Positions 35,099 to 43,746 of a stretch of DNA of 64,000 bases are shown in pieces; position 1 is the stretch's first letter, and each line of letters begins with the position of its first letter. A model generated the notes under the pieces. It was given only the letters and a program-made list of their open reading frames with translations. It had not been told where the DNA came from and searched no databases. Location: NCBI GenBank assembly GCA_020161295.1, contig JAIUOA010000011.1, forward strand, positions 1 through 64,000. The letters are read 5' to 3'. Origin of the DNA: Bacillota bacterium. GTDB taxonomy: Bacteria > Bacillota > Clostridia > Peptostreptococcales > Acidaminobacteraceae. A program made the translations under genes and the position numbers.

Positions 35099-36540
35099 TA
35101 GGAACTGATGATGTCCAGCCAGTTCTCAAGCTCCAGGATGATATCCGGTTTGTTCTGAGGGCTGACATGTACCATCTCTTCAACAAAGTTCTGAAAAGCA
35201 CTAACCAACATATGATGGTTAAATGCGATATAAAGTGGCGAATGGTCAATCTTACAAAAGATGACGCCAACCTCAGGCTTAACCATGATGATGATGTCCT
35301 CAGGTATCGGAGGTGGATCGAGATGAATATAAAAATGATGGTGCTGTTTTGAGTAATTCAAAATTTGTTTGACGTTATCGATGTAGGCTTCTTTCGTAAT
35401 ATTCGGAAGGTGCGCATCAGTTCTGCTATCCATAAACTCTAACGGGTCATATAGCTTAAACCAGGTCGTAAATTTTGATTCATTCAGATGATGGGCCATG
35501 GATTCAGAACGCCTGTTGATGAACGCTTCGACGAAAGAATGGAGTTCCTTCGAACCGGGCCAAGGGGATAAAAAATACATGTCTCCCTTTTGTACCTCGA
35601 ATTCATCGTATAACGCGGTGAAGGCTTCACGGTTTTCCTCTTTAAAAAAGCGCATAAGCGGACGGCAGTGCTTCAAATACGCCTCGAATTCGCAGGCCAA
35701 ATTTGAAATCATCTGTTGATCATTATAATAAAGCTGTTCCGAGGACGTCGTATCTGCAAGGGCACTTGATGTCAATGCAGCAATGCCAGGTGCGATGAAC
35801 ATCGTTCGTCTGAACAGGGATTCTTGATAGTTGGGATAATAATAGGGCGTGATGGCGCCAGTTGTATAAAGCGGCATCCACCTGTCTATGGCCGCCATGA
35901 GCTCTTGATTGCTCCGCGTGACGGTATGAACGATATTGATGTGATGCCCTGAACGAATGGTTTCAACCAACAACATTGCCCACTTATCGGTAAAGGCGGG
36001 GTCTTCAAGCATCCAGTCCATGGATTCATCGCTATATAAAAGAAGTGTACACGGCTTCTTACTTTTGATTACGGCTGTTAAAAAACGGATAACCCCTTCA
36101 CGTTTGCCTGCATTTCCTTTATAAACCTCCACACTTAACCGTTTGCCAGCAGGTTCTTCGGGAAGTGCATTAAGGGGTAAACTTGGAAGAGTGACTTCCT
36201 TTGCTAAATGCAATCGCTCGATAAACTTACTGACCAACAAGGTGCTTTCCGTATTCTCATTTTTAAACCACATGATGAGCTTTTCGCTAATGATATCCGG
36301 ACAATTCTCACAGTTACCTTCTGTTAACGTCAACAGTTCGCACAAACTTTGGCGATCTGTGGCATGAGTGGCGATGTAATGCGATATGGTTTCTATATAA
36401 CCGCAGTGACTGGCAGGGATACGTGTTCCATTGCGCCAGCGGCTAATGAGAGAGGGATCGACAGAAATGGCCTTTGCCAGTTTATTATTCGGGATATTTT
36501 GCAGACTCAACACGAGATTCAGCTTGTCATGAAATTTCAT
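35083..36540 (-). CDS. HTH (XRE-type) regulator with large unknown C-terminal domain
   Basis: 485 residues. An N-terminal lambda-repressor-like HTH (KLNLVLSLQNIPNNKLAKAI, then DPSLISRWRNGTRIPASH) is followed by about 400 residues with no domain I recognise, although PCTLLLYSDESMDWML and later segments look folded and soluble. The C-terminal part IIIMVKPEVGVIFCKIDHSP may be a sensory domain. ATG at 36540 with AGGAGGGG upstream is preferred to the GTG at 36558. It is divergent from the sugar kinase gene and may regulate it. Confidence 0.75.
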   Translation of the reverse strand: MKFHDKLNLVLSLQNIPNNKLAKAISVDPSLISRWRNGTRIPASHCGYIETISHYIATHATDRQSLCELLTLTEGNCENCPDIISEKLIMWFKNENTESTLLVSKFIERLHLAKEVTLPSLPLNALPEEPAGKRLSVEVYKGNAGKREGVIRFLTAVIKSKKPCTLLLYSDESMDWMLEDPAFTDKWAMLLVETIRSGHHINIVHTVTRSNQELMAAIDRWMPLYTTGAITPYYYPNYQESLFRRTMFIAPGIAALTSSALADTTSSEQLYYNDQQMISNLACEFEAYLKHCRPLMRFFKEENREAFTALYDEFEVQKGDMYFLSPWPGSKELHSFVEAFINRRSESMAHHLNESKFTTWFKLYDPLEFMDSRTDAHLPNITKEAYIDNVKQILNYSKQHHHFYIHLDPPPIPEDIIIMVKPEVGVIFCKIDHSPLYIAFNHHMLVSAFQNFVEEMVHVSPQNKPDIILELENWLDIISSYQSTS

Positions 36541-36658
36541 GATACCCCTCCTAACCACTAGTAATCGATTTCTAAGTTGAGTATATCATATTCACTAGGA
36601 TAATAAAATTATTTCAAGTATAATAAGTATGAGACTGTTTGATAAGGAGTGAAATCTG

Positions 36659-37588
36659 ATGATTGTTACGGTGACCCTTAATCCAGCCATTGATAAGACA
36701 ATTGAAGTCAATCGCTTAACCATTGCTACGTTAAATAAAGTTGAAAACTGGATTCAAGATCCAGGTGGGAAAGGCATTAATGTATCGAAAGTGATTGAAT
36801 CGTTAGGTGGAAACAGCATTGCCACAGGGTTTTTAGGGGGAAGTGCTGGCCGCTATATCATGCATTCTTTAGATGCGCTTGATATCAAGCACGATTTTGT
36901 GATGATTGACGGCGAAACGCGAACAAATCTTAAAATATTTGACCGTGTGACCAAGGAAACTACGGAAATCAACGAACGCGGTCCTTCTGTATCTGAAGCG
37001 GCGACCTCTGAGCTACTGCTAAAGGTAAAGTCCCTTATTAAGCCCCCTTGCATCGTGGTTATTTCAGGAAGTACACCGGAAGGCCTTTCTGCCGACTTTT
37101 TTTCCACCCTCGTATTAGCGTGTAAAGAAATGGGGGCAAAGGTGTTTTTAGATACCTATGGCTGTGCATTTGAGTCGGGGATTAAAGCCATGCCCGATTA
37201 TATCATGCTGAGACACCGCTCCATCGAAAAAATACTTGACTGTGAAGTGAGAACGGATGAAGCGCTCGTCAAAGCGGGGCAGACCTTCATGAAAATGGGG
37301 GCGGCACATGTGTTGTTTTCTTTAGGTCCTGAAGGCAATTATTATTGCGATGCAGAAAATTCGCTTCGATTAAGGCCGATTAAAATTGATGTCCATAGCA
37401 CGGTTGGCGCAGGCGATGCGCTTGTAGGTGGCTTCGTGTATGCGCTTGACCAAGAGTATGATATCGAAGAAAGCCTTAGACTGGCCATGGCAGCAAGTGC
37501 AGGCGCTGTCATGACGGTGGGGACTAAACCTATGAATGTGGAATGGATTACCAGTCAAATCGATCGCGTCGTGGTGGAAAAAATATAG
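36659..37588 (+). CDS. PfkB-family sugar kinase (1-phosphofructokinase-like)
   Basis: 309 residues of the 1-phosphofructokinase/tagatose-6-phosphate kinase type: MIVTVTLNPAIDKTI, GGKGINVSKVIESLGG (substrate binding), and the ATP/catalytic signature VGAGDALVGGFVYAL with the base Asp in GAGD. Such enzymes phosphorylate fructose-1-phosphate or tagatose-6-phosphate in glycolytic side routes. No PTS or aldolase genes lie nearby to fix the substrate, so no fruK symbol is given. RBS AAGGAGTGA; a -10 TATAAT is at 36620-36625. Divergent from the HTH regulator. Confidence 0.85.
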   Translation: MIVTVTLNPAIDKTIEVNRLTIATLNKVENWIQDPGGKGINVSKVIESLGGNSIATGFLGGSAGRYIMHSLDALDIKHDFVMIDGETRTNLKIFDRVTKETTEINERGPSVSEAATSELLLKVKSLIKPPCIVVISGSTPEGLSADFFSTLVLACKEMGAKVFLDTYGCAFESGIKAMPDYIMLRHRSIEKILDCEVRTDEALVKAGQTFMKMGAAHVLFSLGPEGNYYCDAENSLRLRPIKIDVHSTVGAGDALVGGFVYALDQEYDIEESLRLAMAASAGAVMTVGTKPMNVEWITSQIDRVVVEKI

Positions 37589-37663
37589 TTTGTCATTGAC
37601 AGAATCCCATAATGGGTTGTTTTATAAGGTGTTCCACGGTATAGTGGGCATGAGGTGACCATT

Positions 37664-37963
37664 ATGAGCATGCAGTTTTCGCTTGAACTCAAAACAGGTT
37701 TTTTTCAAACAGATGCCTGTATCGTCCATATAGACAACAAAGCATCGCAGCTTCTCATCGAGTTCGAAAAAGGCCGCGACGCTTATGTGATTGAGTTTAA
37801 GAATCTGAAACGCATCATCTATAACCCCTATGCGCACCACGAGCTTGAGCTTCAAACCTCGTGTGACACCTATGTCGGGTATGTGAACAAGCAGGAACTT
37901 GCCAGAGGTGTCATCGATTTTTTAAAAGTCGAGTTTGAGAGCATTTTTAAAGAAATCAAATAA
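37664..37963 (+). CDS. Hypothetical protein, about 99 residues
   Basis: Not recognised. A small soluble protein, predicted mostly beta then a C-terminal helix (QELARGVIDFLKVEFESIFK), with three cysteines and segments LELKTGFFQTDACIVHIDN and FKNLKRIIYNPYAHHELELQ. ATG at 37664 with GAGGTGA five bases upstream is preferred to GTG 37655. It stands between the sugar kinase and convergent ung with no terminator seen on its left, so it may share the kinase transcript. Confidence 0.6.
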   Translation: MSMQFSLELKTGFFQTDACIVHIDNKASQLLIEFEKGRDAYVIEFKNLKRIIYNPYAHHELELQTSCDTYVGYVNKQELARGVIDFLKVEFESIFKEIK

Positions 37964-37972
37964 ACTTACTGA

Positions 37973-38641
37973 TTAGAGCGTCCAGTCAATGGGCGCTTTT
38001 CCTATTTTTATTAAAAATTCGTTGGTTTTCGAGAAAGGCTTGCACCCATAAAACCCTCTGTAGACAGAGAGCGGGCTTGGATGAGGTGCTTTGAGGATGA
38101 GGTGACGTGGGTTGGTGATGAGTTTTTCCTTCTCCTGAGCGGGTTTTCCCCAAAGCCAAAATACGACGGGCTCATTTTTCAGGTTAATGGCTCTGATGAC
38201 TTCGTCAGTAAAAGTCTCCCATCCCTTCTGTCGATGAGAATGTGCTTCACCGGCACGTACGGTGAGCACGGTGTTCAGTAAAAGCACGCCTTGCCTTGCC
38301 CATGATTCTAGAAACCCATGATTAGGGATCGCGATGCCGAGATCATCATGCATTTCCTTGAATATATTGATCAGTGAGGGGGGCGCAGGTATCCCTGGTT
38401 TTACGCTGAAGGATAGGCCGTGGGCTTGACCAGGACCATGATAAGGGTCTTGACCGATTAACACGACCTTGATTTCTGAAAAGGGTGTTAGCCGAAATGC
38501 GTTAAAAATGTCATGTTTATCGGGATATATGGTCTGTGTGCCATACTCTATTTTTAAAAATGCTCGCAGTTCCTGATAATAGGTTTTATCAAATTCATCA
38601 CCGATGATGTCTTGCCAATCATTGTTTAAGTTTGCTGCCAT
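37973..38641 (-). CDS. ung: Uracil-DNA glycosylase
   Basis: 222 residues, family 1 UDG. It removes uracil from DNA in base excision repair. Motifs: GQDPYHGPGQAHGLSFSV (water-activating Asp), LLLNTVLTVRAGEAHSH, VVFWLWGKPAQ and the leucine/His loop HPSPLSVYRGF. Length and order match the family. RBS GGGGAGG before the ATG. It is divergent from a two-component system and convergent with the hypothetical gene at 37664. Confidence 0.97.
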   Translation of the reverse strand: MAANLNNDWQDIIGDEFDKTYYQELRAFLKIEYGTQTIYPDKHDIFNAFRLTPFSEIKVVLIGQDPYHGPGQAHGLSFSVKPGIPAPPSLINIFKEMHDDLGIAIPNHGFLESWARQGVLLLNTVLTVRAGEAHSHRQKGWETFTDEVIRAINLKNEPVVFWLWGKPAQEKEKLITNPRHLILKAPHPSPLSVYRGFYGCKPFSKTNEFLIKIGKAPIDWTL

Positions 38642-38762
38642 GACGTCCTCCCCATGATTTTACTGATTTTAGTCTAACATAGGAATTAAGCTGTTTAAAG
38701 TGCTTATCATTTTTAATTTTCGGTATATAATGATATCATAAGCATTCACTCTAGGAGGGGCT

Positions 38763-39455
38763 ATGGCAAAGCTGTTAATCGTCGACGATGAAAAGAATAT
38801 TCGGGAGTTATTAAAAGAGTATTTGAGTATAAGCAATTACACGATCTCTGAAGCGGCTGACGGTTTAGAAGCCCTTAAGCTCATAGAGCAGGAAGCGTTT
38901 GATCTCATTATCCTCGATGTCATGATGCCTAAAGTAGACGGGTGGACCGTATGTCGTGAAATCAGGCTGAAGAATCGGACACCGATTATCATGCTTACGG
39001 CTAGGGGCGAGGAATATGATAAGCTTTTGGGATTTGAACTCGGCATCGATGATTATGTGGTCAAGCCCTTTAGTCCGAAGGAACTCACCGCTAGAATTAA
39101 GGCAGTTTTGGCACGAAGCGCTCCGGTTGAGAAGCACCCGTCGTCCTTTGTTTATGATGGGCTTAAGCTGGATATAGACGCGAGAACACTCACTCGGGAT
39201 GGTGAGCGTATTTCATTGTCACCAAAGGAGTACGATCTTTTACAATTCTTCATGGAAAACCCTTCGCGGGCATTTTCCAGAGAACAACTGCTCACATCCG
39301 TTTGGGGCTATGACTTTTATGGGGACGACCGTACGGTGGATTCCCACATAAAGTCGTTAAGGGAACGTTTGGGGAGATATAGGAGCTGGATTGCCACCGT
39401 TTGGGGGCTAGGCTATAAGTTTGAACCCATTCCCTTAGAGGAGGTAACGCGATGA
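38763..39455 (+). CDS. OmpR/PhoB-family response regulator
   Basis: 230 residues: receiver with acidic pocket DDEK, phospho-Asp in LIILDVMMPK, Thr in MLTARGEE and Lys in DYVVKPFSPKEL, then a winged-helix domain (LSPKEYDLLQFFMENPSRAF ... TVDSHIKSLRERLG ... VWGLGYKF). RBS AGGAGGGG. A -10 TATAAT at 38726 lies between the arms of an inverted repeat TGCTTAT...ATAAGCA (38701-38744). Its stop overlaps the kinase start (ATGA). The signal is unknown. Confidence 0.93.
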   Translation: MAKLLIVDDEKNIRELLKEYLSISNYTISEAADGLEALKLIEQEAFDLIILDVMMPKVDGWTVCREIRLKNRTPIIMLTARGEEYDKLLGFELGIDDYVVKPFSPKELTARIKAVLARSAPVEKHPSSFVYDGLKLDIDARTLTRDGERISLSPKEYDLLQFFMENPSRAFSREQLLTSVWGYDFYGDDRTVDSHIKSLRERLGRYRSWIATVWGLGYKFEPIPLEEVTR

Positions 39456-40849
39456 AGGGCATTAGAATGAAATTATGGAGCTGGTTGATGCTCCTCGTCA
39501 TCGCCGTGCTGGTATTATTATGGCTATTTCAAGTCGTTTTTTTAGAGCAATTTTATCATCTCATGCATTTTAGAAGGATTGAATTACAGGTCGAATCCTT
39601 TGCTGAAGGTGTGCGTGAAGAGAGCGCTGTAATCACTGCACTTGGAAACGATGCGTTAATCGGTGAGCTTGAGGCGTTTGCAGCGGCGGTTAACCTCAAT
39701 GTAGAAATCTATGATGAGTATGGAAATACACTGTATCAGCAAGCCATGATTACGGAGCATATGTTCAGGCGATCACTTGGTTCGATCGTCGCAGAGGCAC
39801 TCTCTGGTGAAACCATCAGAACCAATATTGCCCATATGCGTTTTGATAGTGAATACCGGGTATTTGCCATGCCATTAGTTAATCAAGCGGGATTGATCGA
39901 TGGCTGTATCGTCGTGACCAGTCCGATCGAGCCTGTAAAAGAAGCGACCGATATTATCATGCAGCAGCTGATTTACATCACACTCATCCTATTAGCACTG
40001 GCATCGGCGATAGCACTTGGCTTATCAAAGCAGTTTAGTCGCCCTATCGAGCAAATCAGTAAAGCGGCCAAGTCCATCGCAAAAGGGCATTTTGATGTGC
40101 GCTTAGACATCAAAAGCAATGATGAAATCGGTCAGCTTGCCCAAGATGTAAACGAGATGGGACAGTCGCTCGGACAAATCGATCGCCTTCGCAAGGAGTT
40201 GATCGGGAACGTTTCACATGAACTTCGTACACCGCTTAGCATTATCCGTGGATATGCGGAAACGCTAAGAGATGTTACAGGTGATCATCCAGAGAAGCGT
40301 AACCAGCAATTAGAAATCATCATTAGTGAATCAGAGCGTCTCGCCCATTTGATAGAAGACGTGCTTAGTGTATCTCAGCTAGAATCGGATAGTGTTCCAC
40401 TGGAGATGACGCCATTTGATGTGCTCGAAACAGTGAAAGCGACTGTTAACCGATTTGAAGTGATAAAAACCATCGAAATTATAGCGCCGGAGGCATCCTA
40501 TGAGGCACTGGGAGATCGGAAGCGCATCGAACAAGTGCTTTATAATTTAATCGGTAATGCCATCAGCCATACCGCCATGACAGATGCAGTCAGTGTTCAG
40601 ATAAGCCGTCATAATGGCTTTATCGAAACTTCCATTATGGATAAGGGAAAAGGAATTCCAGAGGATCAGCTAAAGTTTATTTGGGATCGATTCCATCAAG
40701 TAAGTAATGATGCATCGGGGAAACCAAAGGGTTCTGGTCTAGGACTCGCCATCGTTAAAGCCATTATGGAGAAGCACCAAATGGCTTATGGTGTCAGCTC
40801 AAAATTAGGCGAAGGAACCAACTTCTGGTTTAGACTTAAGGAGGTTTAA
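39452..40849 (+). CDS. Sensor histidine kinase
   Basis: 465 residues: transmembrane helix near residues 10-30, extracytoplasmic sensor of about 140 residues, second helix near 172-190, HAMP (FSRPIEQISKAAKSIAKGHF), HisKA with GNVSHELRTPLSIIRGYAE, and HATPase with NAISHT, DKGKGIPEDQL and GSGLGLAIVKAI. Partner of the regulator just upstream (four-base overlap). The SRAP gene follows one base later, suggesting a three-gene transcript. Confidence 0.93.
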   Translation: MKGIRMKLWSWLMLLVIAVLVLLWLFQVVFLEQFYHLMHFRRIELQVESFAEGVREESAVITALGNDALIGELEAFAAAVNLNVEIYDEYGNTLYQQAMITEHMFRRSLGSIVAEALSGETIRTNIAHMRFDSEYRVFAMPLVNQAGLIDGCIVVTSPIEPVKEATDIIMQQLIYITLILLALASAIALGLSKQFSRPIEQISKAAKSIAKGHFDVRLDIKSNDEIGQLAQDVNEMGQSLGQIDRLRKELIGNVSHELRTPLSIIRGYAETLRDVTGDHPEKRNQQLEIIISESERLAHLIEDVLSVSQLESDSVPLEMTPFDVLETVKATVNRFEVIKTIEIIAPEASYEALGDRKRIEQVLYNLIGNAISHTAMTDAVSVQISRHNGFIETSIMDKGKGIPEDQLKFIWDRFHQVSNDASGKPKGSGLGLAIVKAIMEKHQMAYGVSSKLGEGTNFWFRLKEV

Positions 40850-40850
40850 A

Positions 40851-41447
40851 ATGTGTGGAAGATTTTACATCGATGCGGATGCGGAATTTTTACTAAGGTA
40901 TTTTAGAATTCTTTATGAGCCTAAAGTCAATGTTGAACGTCCGGTGGTATTTCCTACACAGACGAGTCCAGTGGTCATCGATTATCAAGGACAAAGGCGA
41001 ATTGGACCTATGGAATGGGGATTTAAACTACCAGGCCAGTCAAAACCCATCATCAATAGTCGCGCTGAAACGGTCATGGAGAAAAGGCTATTTGCAGAGG
41101 CATTTGCTAAAAGAAGGTGCATTATTCCCGCCAGTGGTTTTTTCGAGTGGCATCAAGCGACCAATGGTGGCTCAAAAACACCTTATAAAGTGGCTTTACC
41201 TGATCAGCCGATGATGTGTATGGCAGGCTTATACACCAAACATATCGACGAACACAGCGATGTGAGGTGGTTGTTCACCATCATCACCAGGGAAGCAAAT
41301 GACGACATGCGTGTCATACATCCTCGGATGCCACTGATGCTAGATGAAGAAGCCATGAACCTTTGGCTAAGTCAGACACCAAATGAGCGCGAGCTAAAGG
41401 CGTTACTCAACTTTGATATCGGAAAGCTACTATTATCTCCAGTTTAG
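40851..41447 (+). CDS. SRAP domain protein (YedK/HMCES family)
   Basis: 198 residues. These proteins crosslink to abasic sites in single-stranded DNA through the N-terminal cysteine after Met removal, shielding the site. The signature MCGRFYID (C2) is present, with the Asn of INSRAET, the Glu of CIIPASGFFEWH and the His of VIHPRMPLML, i.e. the complete active site. Length matches YedK. It is one base downstream of the histidine kinase; RBS GGAGG overlaps the kinase end. Confidence 0.94.
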   Translation: MCGRFYIDADAEFLLRYFRILYEPKVNVERPVVFPTQTSPVVIDYQGQRRIGPMEWGFKLPGQSKPIINSRAETVMEKRLFAEAFAKRRCIIPASGFFEWHQATNGGSKTPYKVALPDQPMMCMAGLYTKHIDEHSDVRWLFTIITREANDDMRVIHPRMPLMLDEEAMNLWLSQTPNERELKALLNFDIGKLLLSPV

Positions 41448-41450
41448 GGA

Positions 41451-41479
41451 TTGACAACAAAACGCGATAGTGCTAGACT
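41451..41479 (+). promoter_or_regulatory. Promoter of the T-box transcript
   Basis: TTGACA (41451-41456), 17-base spacer, TAGACT (41474-41479) with an extended TGC. Transcription would begin near 41486, just before Stem I. Confidence 0.7.
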
Positions 41480-41489
41480 ACTTTAAAAC

Positions 41490-41721
41490 CGATGAACGAA
41501 AGAGTAGGTATTGTGGCCGTTAAGAGAGTGGCGAGAGGGTGTGAACGCCATACGAAAGCAAGGCTGAAGGACATTCGTGAGGTGCATGCTTGAACGAAGA
41601 GTAGGGCATGCCGGAAGCCTCCGTTACAGGGAAAGAGGACCATGTTGCAGCATTCATGGTTGAAATAGGGTGGTACCGCGTGATAACACGCCCCTTGGAT
41701 TTATTTCCGAGGGGCTTTTTT
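41490..41721 (+). promoter_or_regulatory. T-box leader, tRNA-Asp specifier GAC
   Basis: Stem I closes by ACGAA (41496-41500) with TTCGT (41574-41578). AGAGTAGG and AGAGAG with the distal loop GGGTGTGAA are the usual conserved parts. The specifier position, read as codon plus following purine just before the closing stem, is GAC-A (GAC at 41570-41572), i.e. aspartate. The T-box bulge GGTGGTACCGCG is at 41669-41680, with UGGU facing the tRNA acceptor end. The terminator stem GCCCCTTGGA / TCCGAGGGGC with T run (41690-41721) gives premature termination when tRNA-Asp is charged. Confidence 0.9.
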
Positions 41722-41753
41722 ATGCCCTTTCGGAAAAGGAAAGGAGCCAGAGT

Positions 41754-43043
41754 ATGGAAAGAGTATTAGCAAGCGAATTAAGTGTTCATGTAGGAATGAT
41801 CGTCAACGTGAAGGGATGGGTGTATCGCATTAGACGGTTAAAGCAGGTGTGTTTTGTGGTGTTAAGAGACCGGAGTGGCTTCGTTCAGTGCGTGCTTACC
41901 CCTGAGCTTGAGGCGACGCTAGATTTGACACACGAAACCGTGGTTTCCATTAAGGGCCAGGTAAGAGAAGGTAGTAATGCTTTTGGCAATGAAGAAATCG
42001 ACGTCATCTCAGTAGAGATTCTAAACCCTGCAGCACCGGATCTCCCCGTACAGGTAAATAACGCAAACGTGGAGGTCAACCTGGATACCATGCTTGAACA
42101 CCGCGTCTTAGCCCTAAGGCATCCAAAGGAAGCCGCAATTTTTAAAATTCAAGCAGCCATTGCACACGCCTTTGCAGGCTTTTTATCACGTGAAGGCTTT
42201 ACAGAAATCCATTCCCCGAAGCTGGTAAAGGAAGGCGCTGAAGGCGGTTCAAACGTATTCAAGGTCGAATACTTCGGTCAGACGGCTTATTTGGCACAGA
42301 GCCCGCAATTCTATAAACAAATGATGGTCATTTCGGGATTTGAACGCGTTTTCGAAATCGGGCCAGTGTTCCGTGCAGAGGCACATAGCACCAGCAGGCA
42401 TTTGAACGAGTATATCAGCCTCGACTTCGAGATGGCTTTTATCGAAGATGAGCATGTGCTAATGGCTTTAGAGACACGGCTTTTAAAATCGATTTTCCAT
42501 CACTTGAAGGCATTATATACGCCAGTTCTATCCCTGCTTGAGGTTGAGCTGCCACATGTGCCTGATGTGATTCCAGAGCTGAAGCTTTCAGAGGCGATTA
42601 GAATCCTAAAAGAGGAATATGGAAAAACAGAACTGGACGGTGACTTGGATCCGGAAGGTGAAAAGCTCATCTCTAAATACATTCGTGAAAAAACGGGATC
42701 TGAGTTCTTGTTTTTAACGCATTATTCCCAGAAAAAGCGCCCGATGTATACCATGCCTTGTGGTGCTGAAGAAACGCGAAGCTTTGACCTATTATATAAT
42801 GGACTTGAAATCACCACAGGCGGTCTTCGTATCCACCATTATGATTTGCTGATGAAGCGCATGATGGAAAAAGGCCTCGATCCAGCTCAGTACTCAAGCT
42901 ATCTCGAAGCCTTTAAATATGGCGCGCCACCACACGGTGGACTTGCAATCGGTCTGGAGCGTCTTACGGCTCAGCTTTTAGGTTTCTCTAATGTTAGGAG
43001 AACCTCGCTGTTCCCTAGAGATGGTCACCGCTTAACCCCATAA
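41754..43043 (+). CDS. aspS: Aspartyl-tRNA synthetase, archaeal/eukaryal-type (possibly non-discriminating)
   Basis: About 429 residues, much shorter than bacterial AspRS (about 590) because it lacks the GAD insertion domain. An N-terminal OB-fold anticodon domain ([21 protein letters not shown]) is followed by the class II core: motif 2 [20 protein letters not shown] and motif 3 [16 protein letters not shown]. Such enzymes in Clostridia often charge tRNA-Asn with Asp too, with GatCAB finishing the job; no gatCAB is visible here. ATG at 41754 follows AAAGGAG; the longer open frame through the T-box is not coding. Controlled by the T-box. Confidence 0.92.
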   Translation: MERVLASELSVHVGMIVNVKGWVYRIRRLKQVCFVVLRDRSGFVQCVLTPELEATLDLTHETVVSIKGQVREGSNAFGNEEIDVISVEILNPAAPDLPVQVNNANVEVNLDTMLEHRVLALRHPKEAAIFKIQAAIAHAFAGFLSREGFTEIHSPKLVKEGAEGGSNVFKVEYFGQTAYLAQSPQFYKQMMVISGFERVFEIGPVFRAEAHSTSRHLNEYISLDFEMAFIEDEHVLMALETRLLKSIFHHLKALYTPVLSLLEVELPHVPDVIPELKLSEAIRILKEEYGKTELDGDLDPEGEKLISKYIREKTGSEFLFLTHYSQKKRPMYTMPCGAEETRSFDLLYNGLEITTGGLRIHHYDLLMKRMMEKGLDPAQYSSYLEAFKYGAPPHGGLAIGLERLTAQLLGFSNVRRTSLFPRDGHRLTP

Positions 43044-43056
43044 ATCATTACTGTTC

Positions 43057-43746
43057 TTAGATACGGGAGAAATCATTATAGATTCTCCCGTCTTTTATTT
43101 CGATAATGCGGTCGGTCTTTTCTGCGATGCGGCGATCATGTGTGATGATTACAAAAGTTGTTTCCAGCTTTTTATTGATGTCTCTTAAGAGGTCATAAAT
43201 CACCTCTGTGGTTTCTGAGTCGAGGTTTCCTGTAGGCTCGTCAGCAAGGATGATGCGCGGGTTGTTGATGAGTGCTCTGGCGATGGCTGTACGCTGCTGC
43301 TGGCCCCCAGACATGTTACCGGCGAGGTTGTTTTTCACTTTGCTAAGCCCTACCAGCTCCATTAGCTCGTGTGCACGGTCATTCATGCGCTTATCGAATT
43401 TCTGTCCCTTGATGAAGTGTGGCATCAACACGTTTTCGAATGCCGTGAACTCCGGAAGGAGATAATGGAACTGAAAGATGAATCCGATGGTTTCATTGCG
43501 CAGCTTCGCGAGGTCATTCTTTTTCATTTGATCGGTACGAATCCCGTTGATTTCCACTTCTCCGAAGGTAGGACGGTCAAGTGTACCGACGATGTTGAGT
43601 AAGGTGGATTTACCACTACCTGAAGCGCCGATAATGCCGTTAAATGATTTGGGCTTTATAGCTAGGTCCACATCGTAGAGGACCTGAGTTTTCACTGCTG
43701 TGCCATAAATTTTACTGACTTTGCTGAGATTGATGATGTTACCCAT
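43057..43746 (-). CDS. ABC transporter ATP-binding protein (LolD/MacB type)
   Basis: 229 residues with Walker A GASGSGKST, Q-loop FQFHYLL, signature MSGGQQQRTAIARAL, Walker B IILADEPTGNLD and H-loop ITHDRR. The PTGNLDS form and partner with an FtsX-like permease identify a MacB/LolD-type mechanotransmission or lipoprotein/peptide exporter. Its start overlaps the permease end by eight bases. Last gene of a three-gene minus-strand operon that starts with a cobalamin-binding protein. Confidence 0.93.
   Translation of the reverse strand: MGNIINLSKVSKIYGTAVKTQVLYDVDLAIKPKSFNGIIGASGSGKSTLLNIVGTLDRPTFGEVEINGIRTDQMKKNDLAKLRNETIGFIFQFHYLLPEFTAFENVLMPHFIKGQKFDKRMNDRAHELMELVGLSKVKNNLAGNMSGGQQQRTAIARALINNPRIILADEPTGNLDSETTEVIYDLLRDINKKLETTFVIITHDRRIAEKTDRIIEIKDGRIYNDFSRI
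43063..43097 (+). terminator. Terminator after aspS
   Basis: ACGGGAGAA (43063-43071) pairs with TTCTCCCGT (43083-43091), then CTTTTATTT. It lies within the last codons of the convergent ABC gene. Confidence 0.65.

Noticed and set aside
41541..41546. GAAC in the T-box as an Asn/Glu double specifier
   Set aside because: It belongs to the distal loop (GGGTGTGAA between pairing TGGCG and CGCCA), not the specifier loop; the triplet before the closing stem is GAC.
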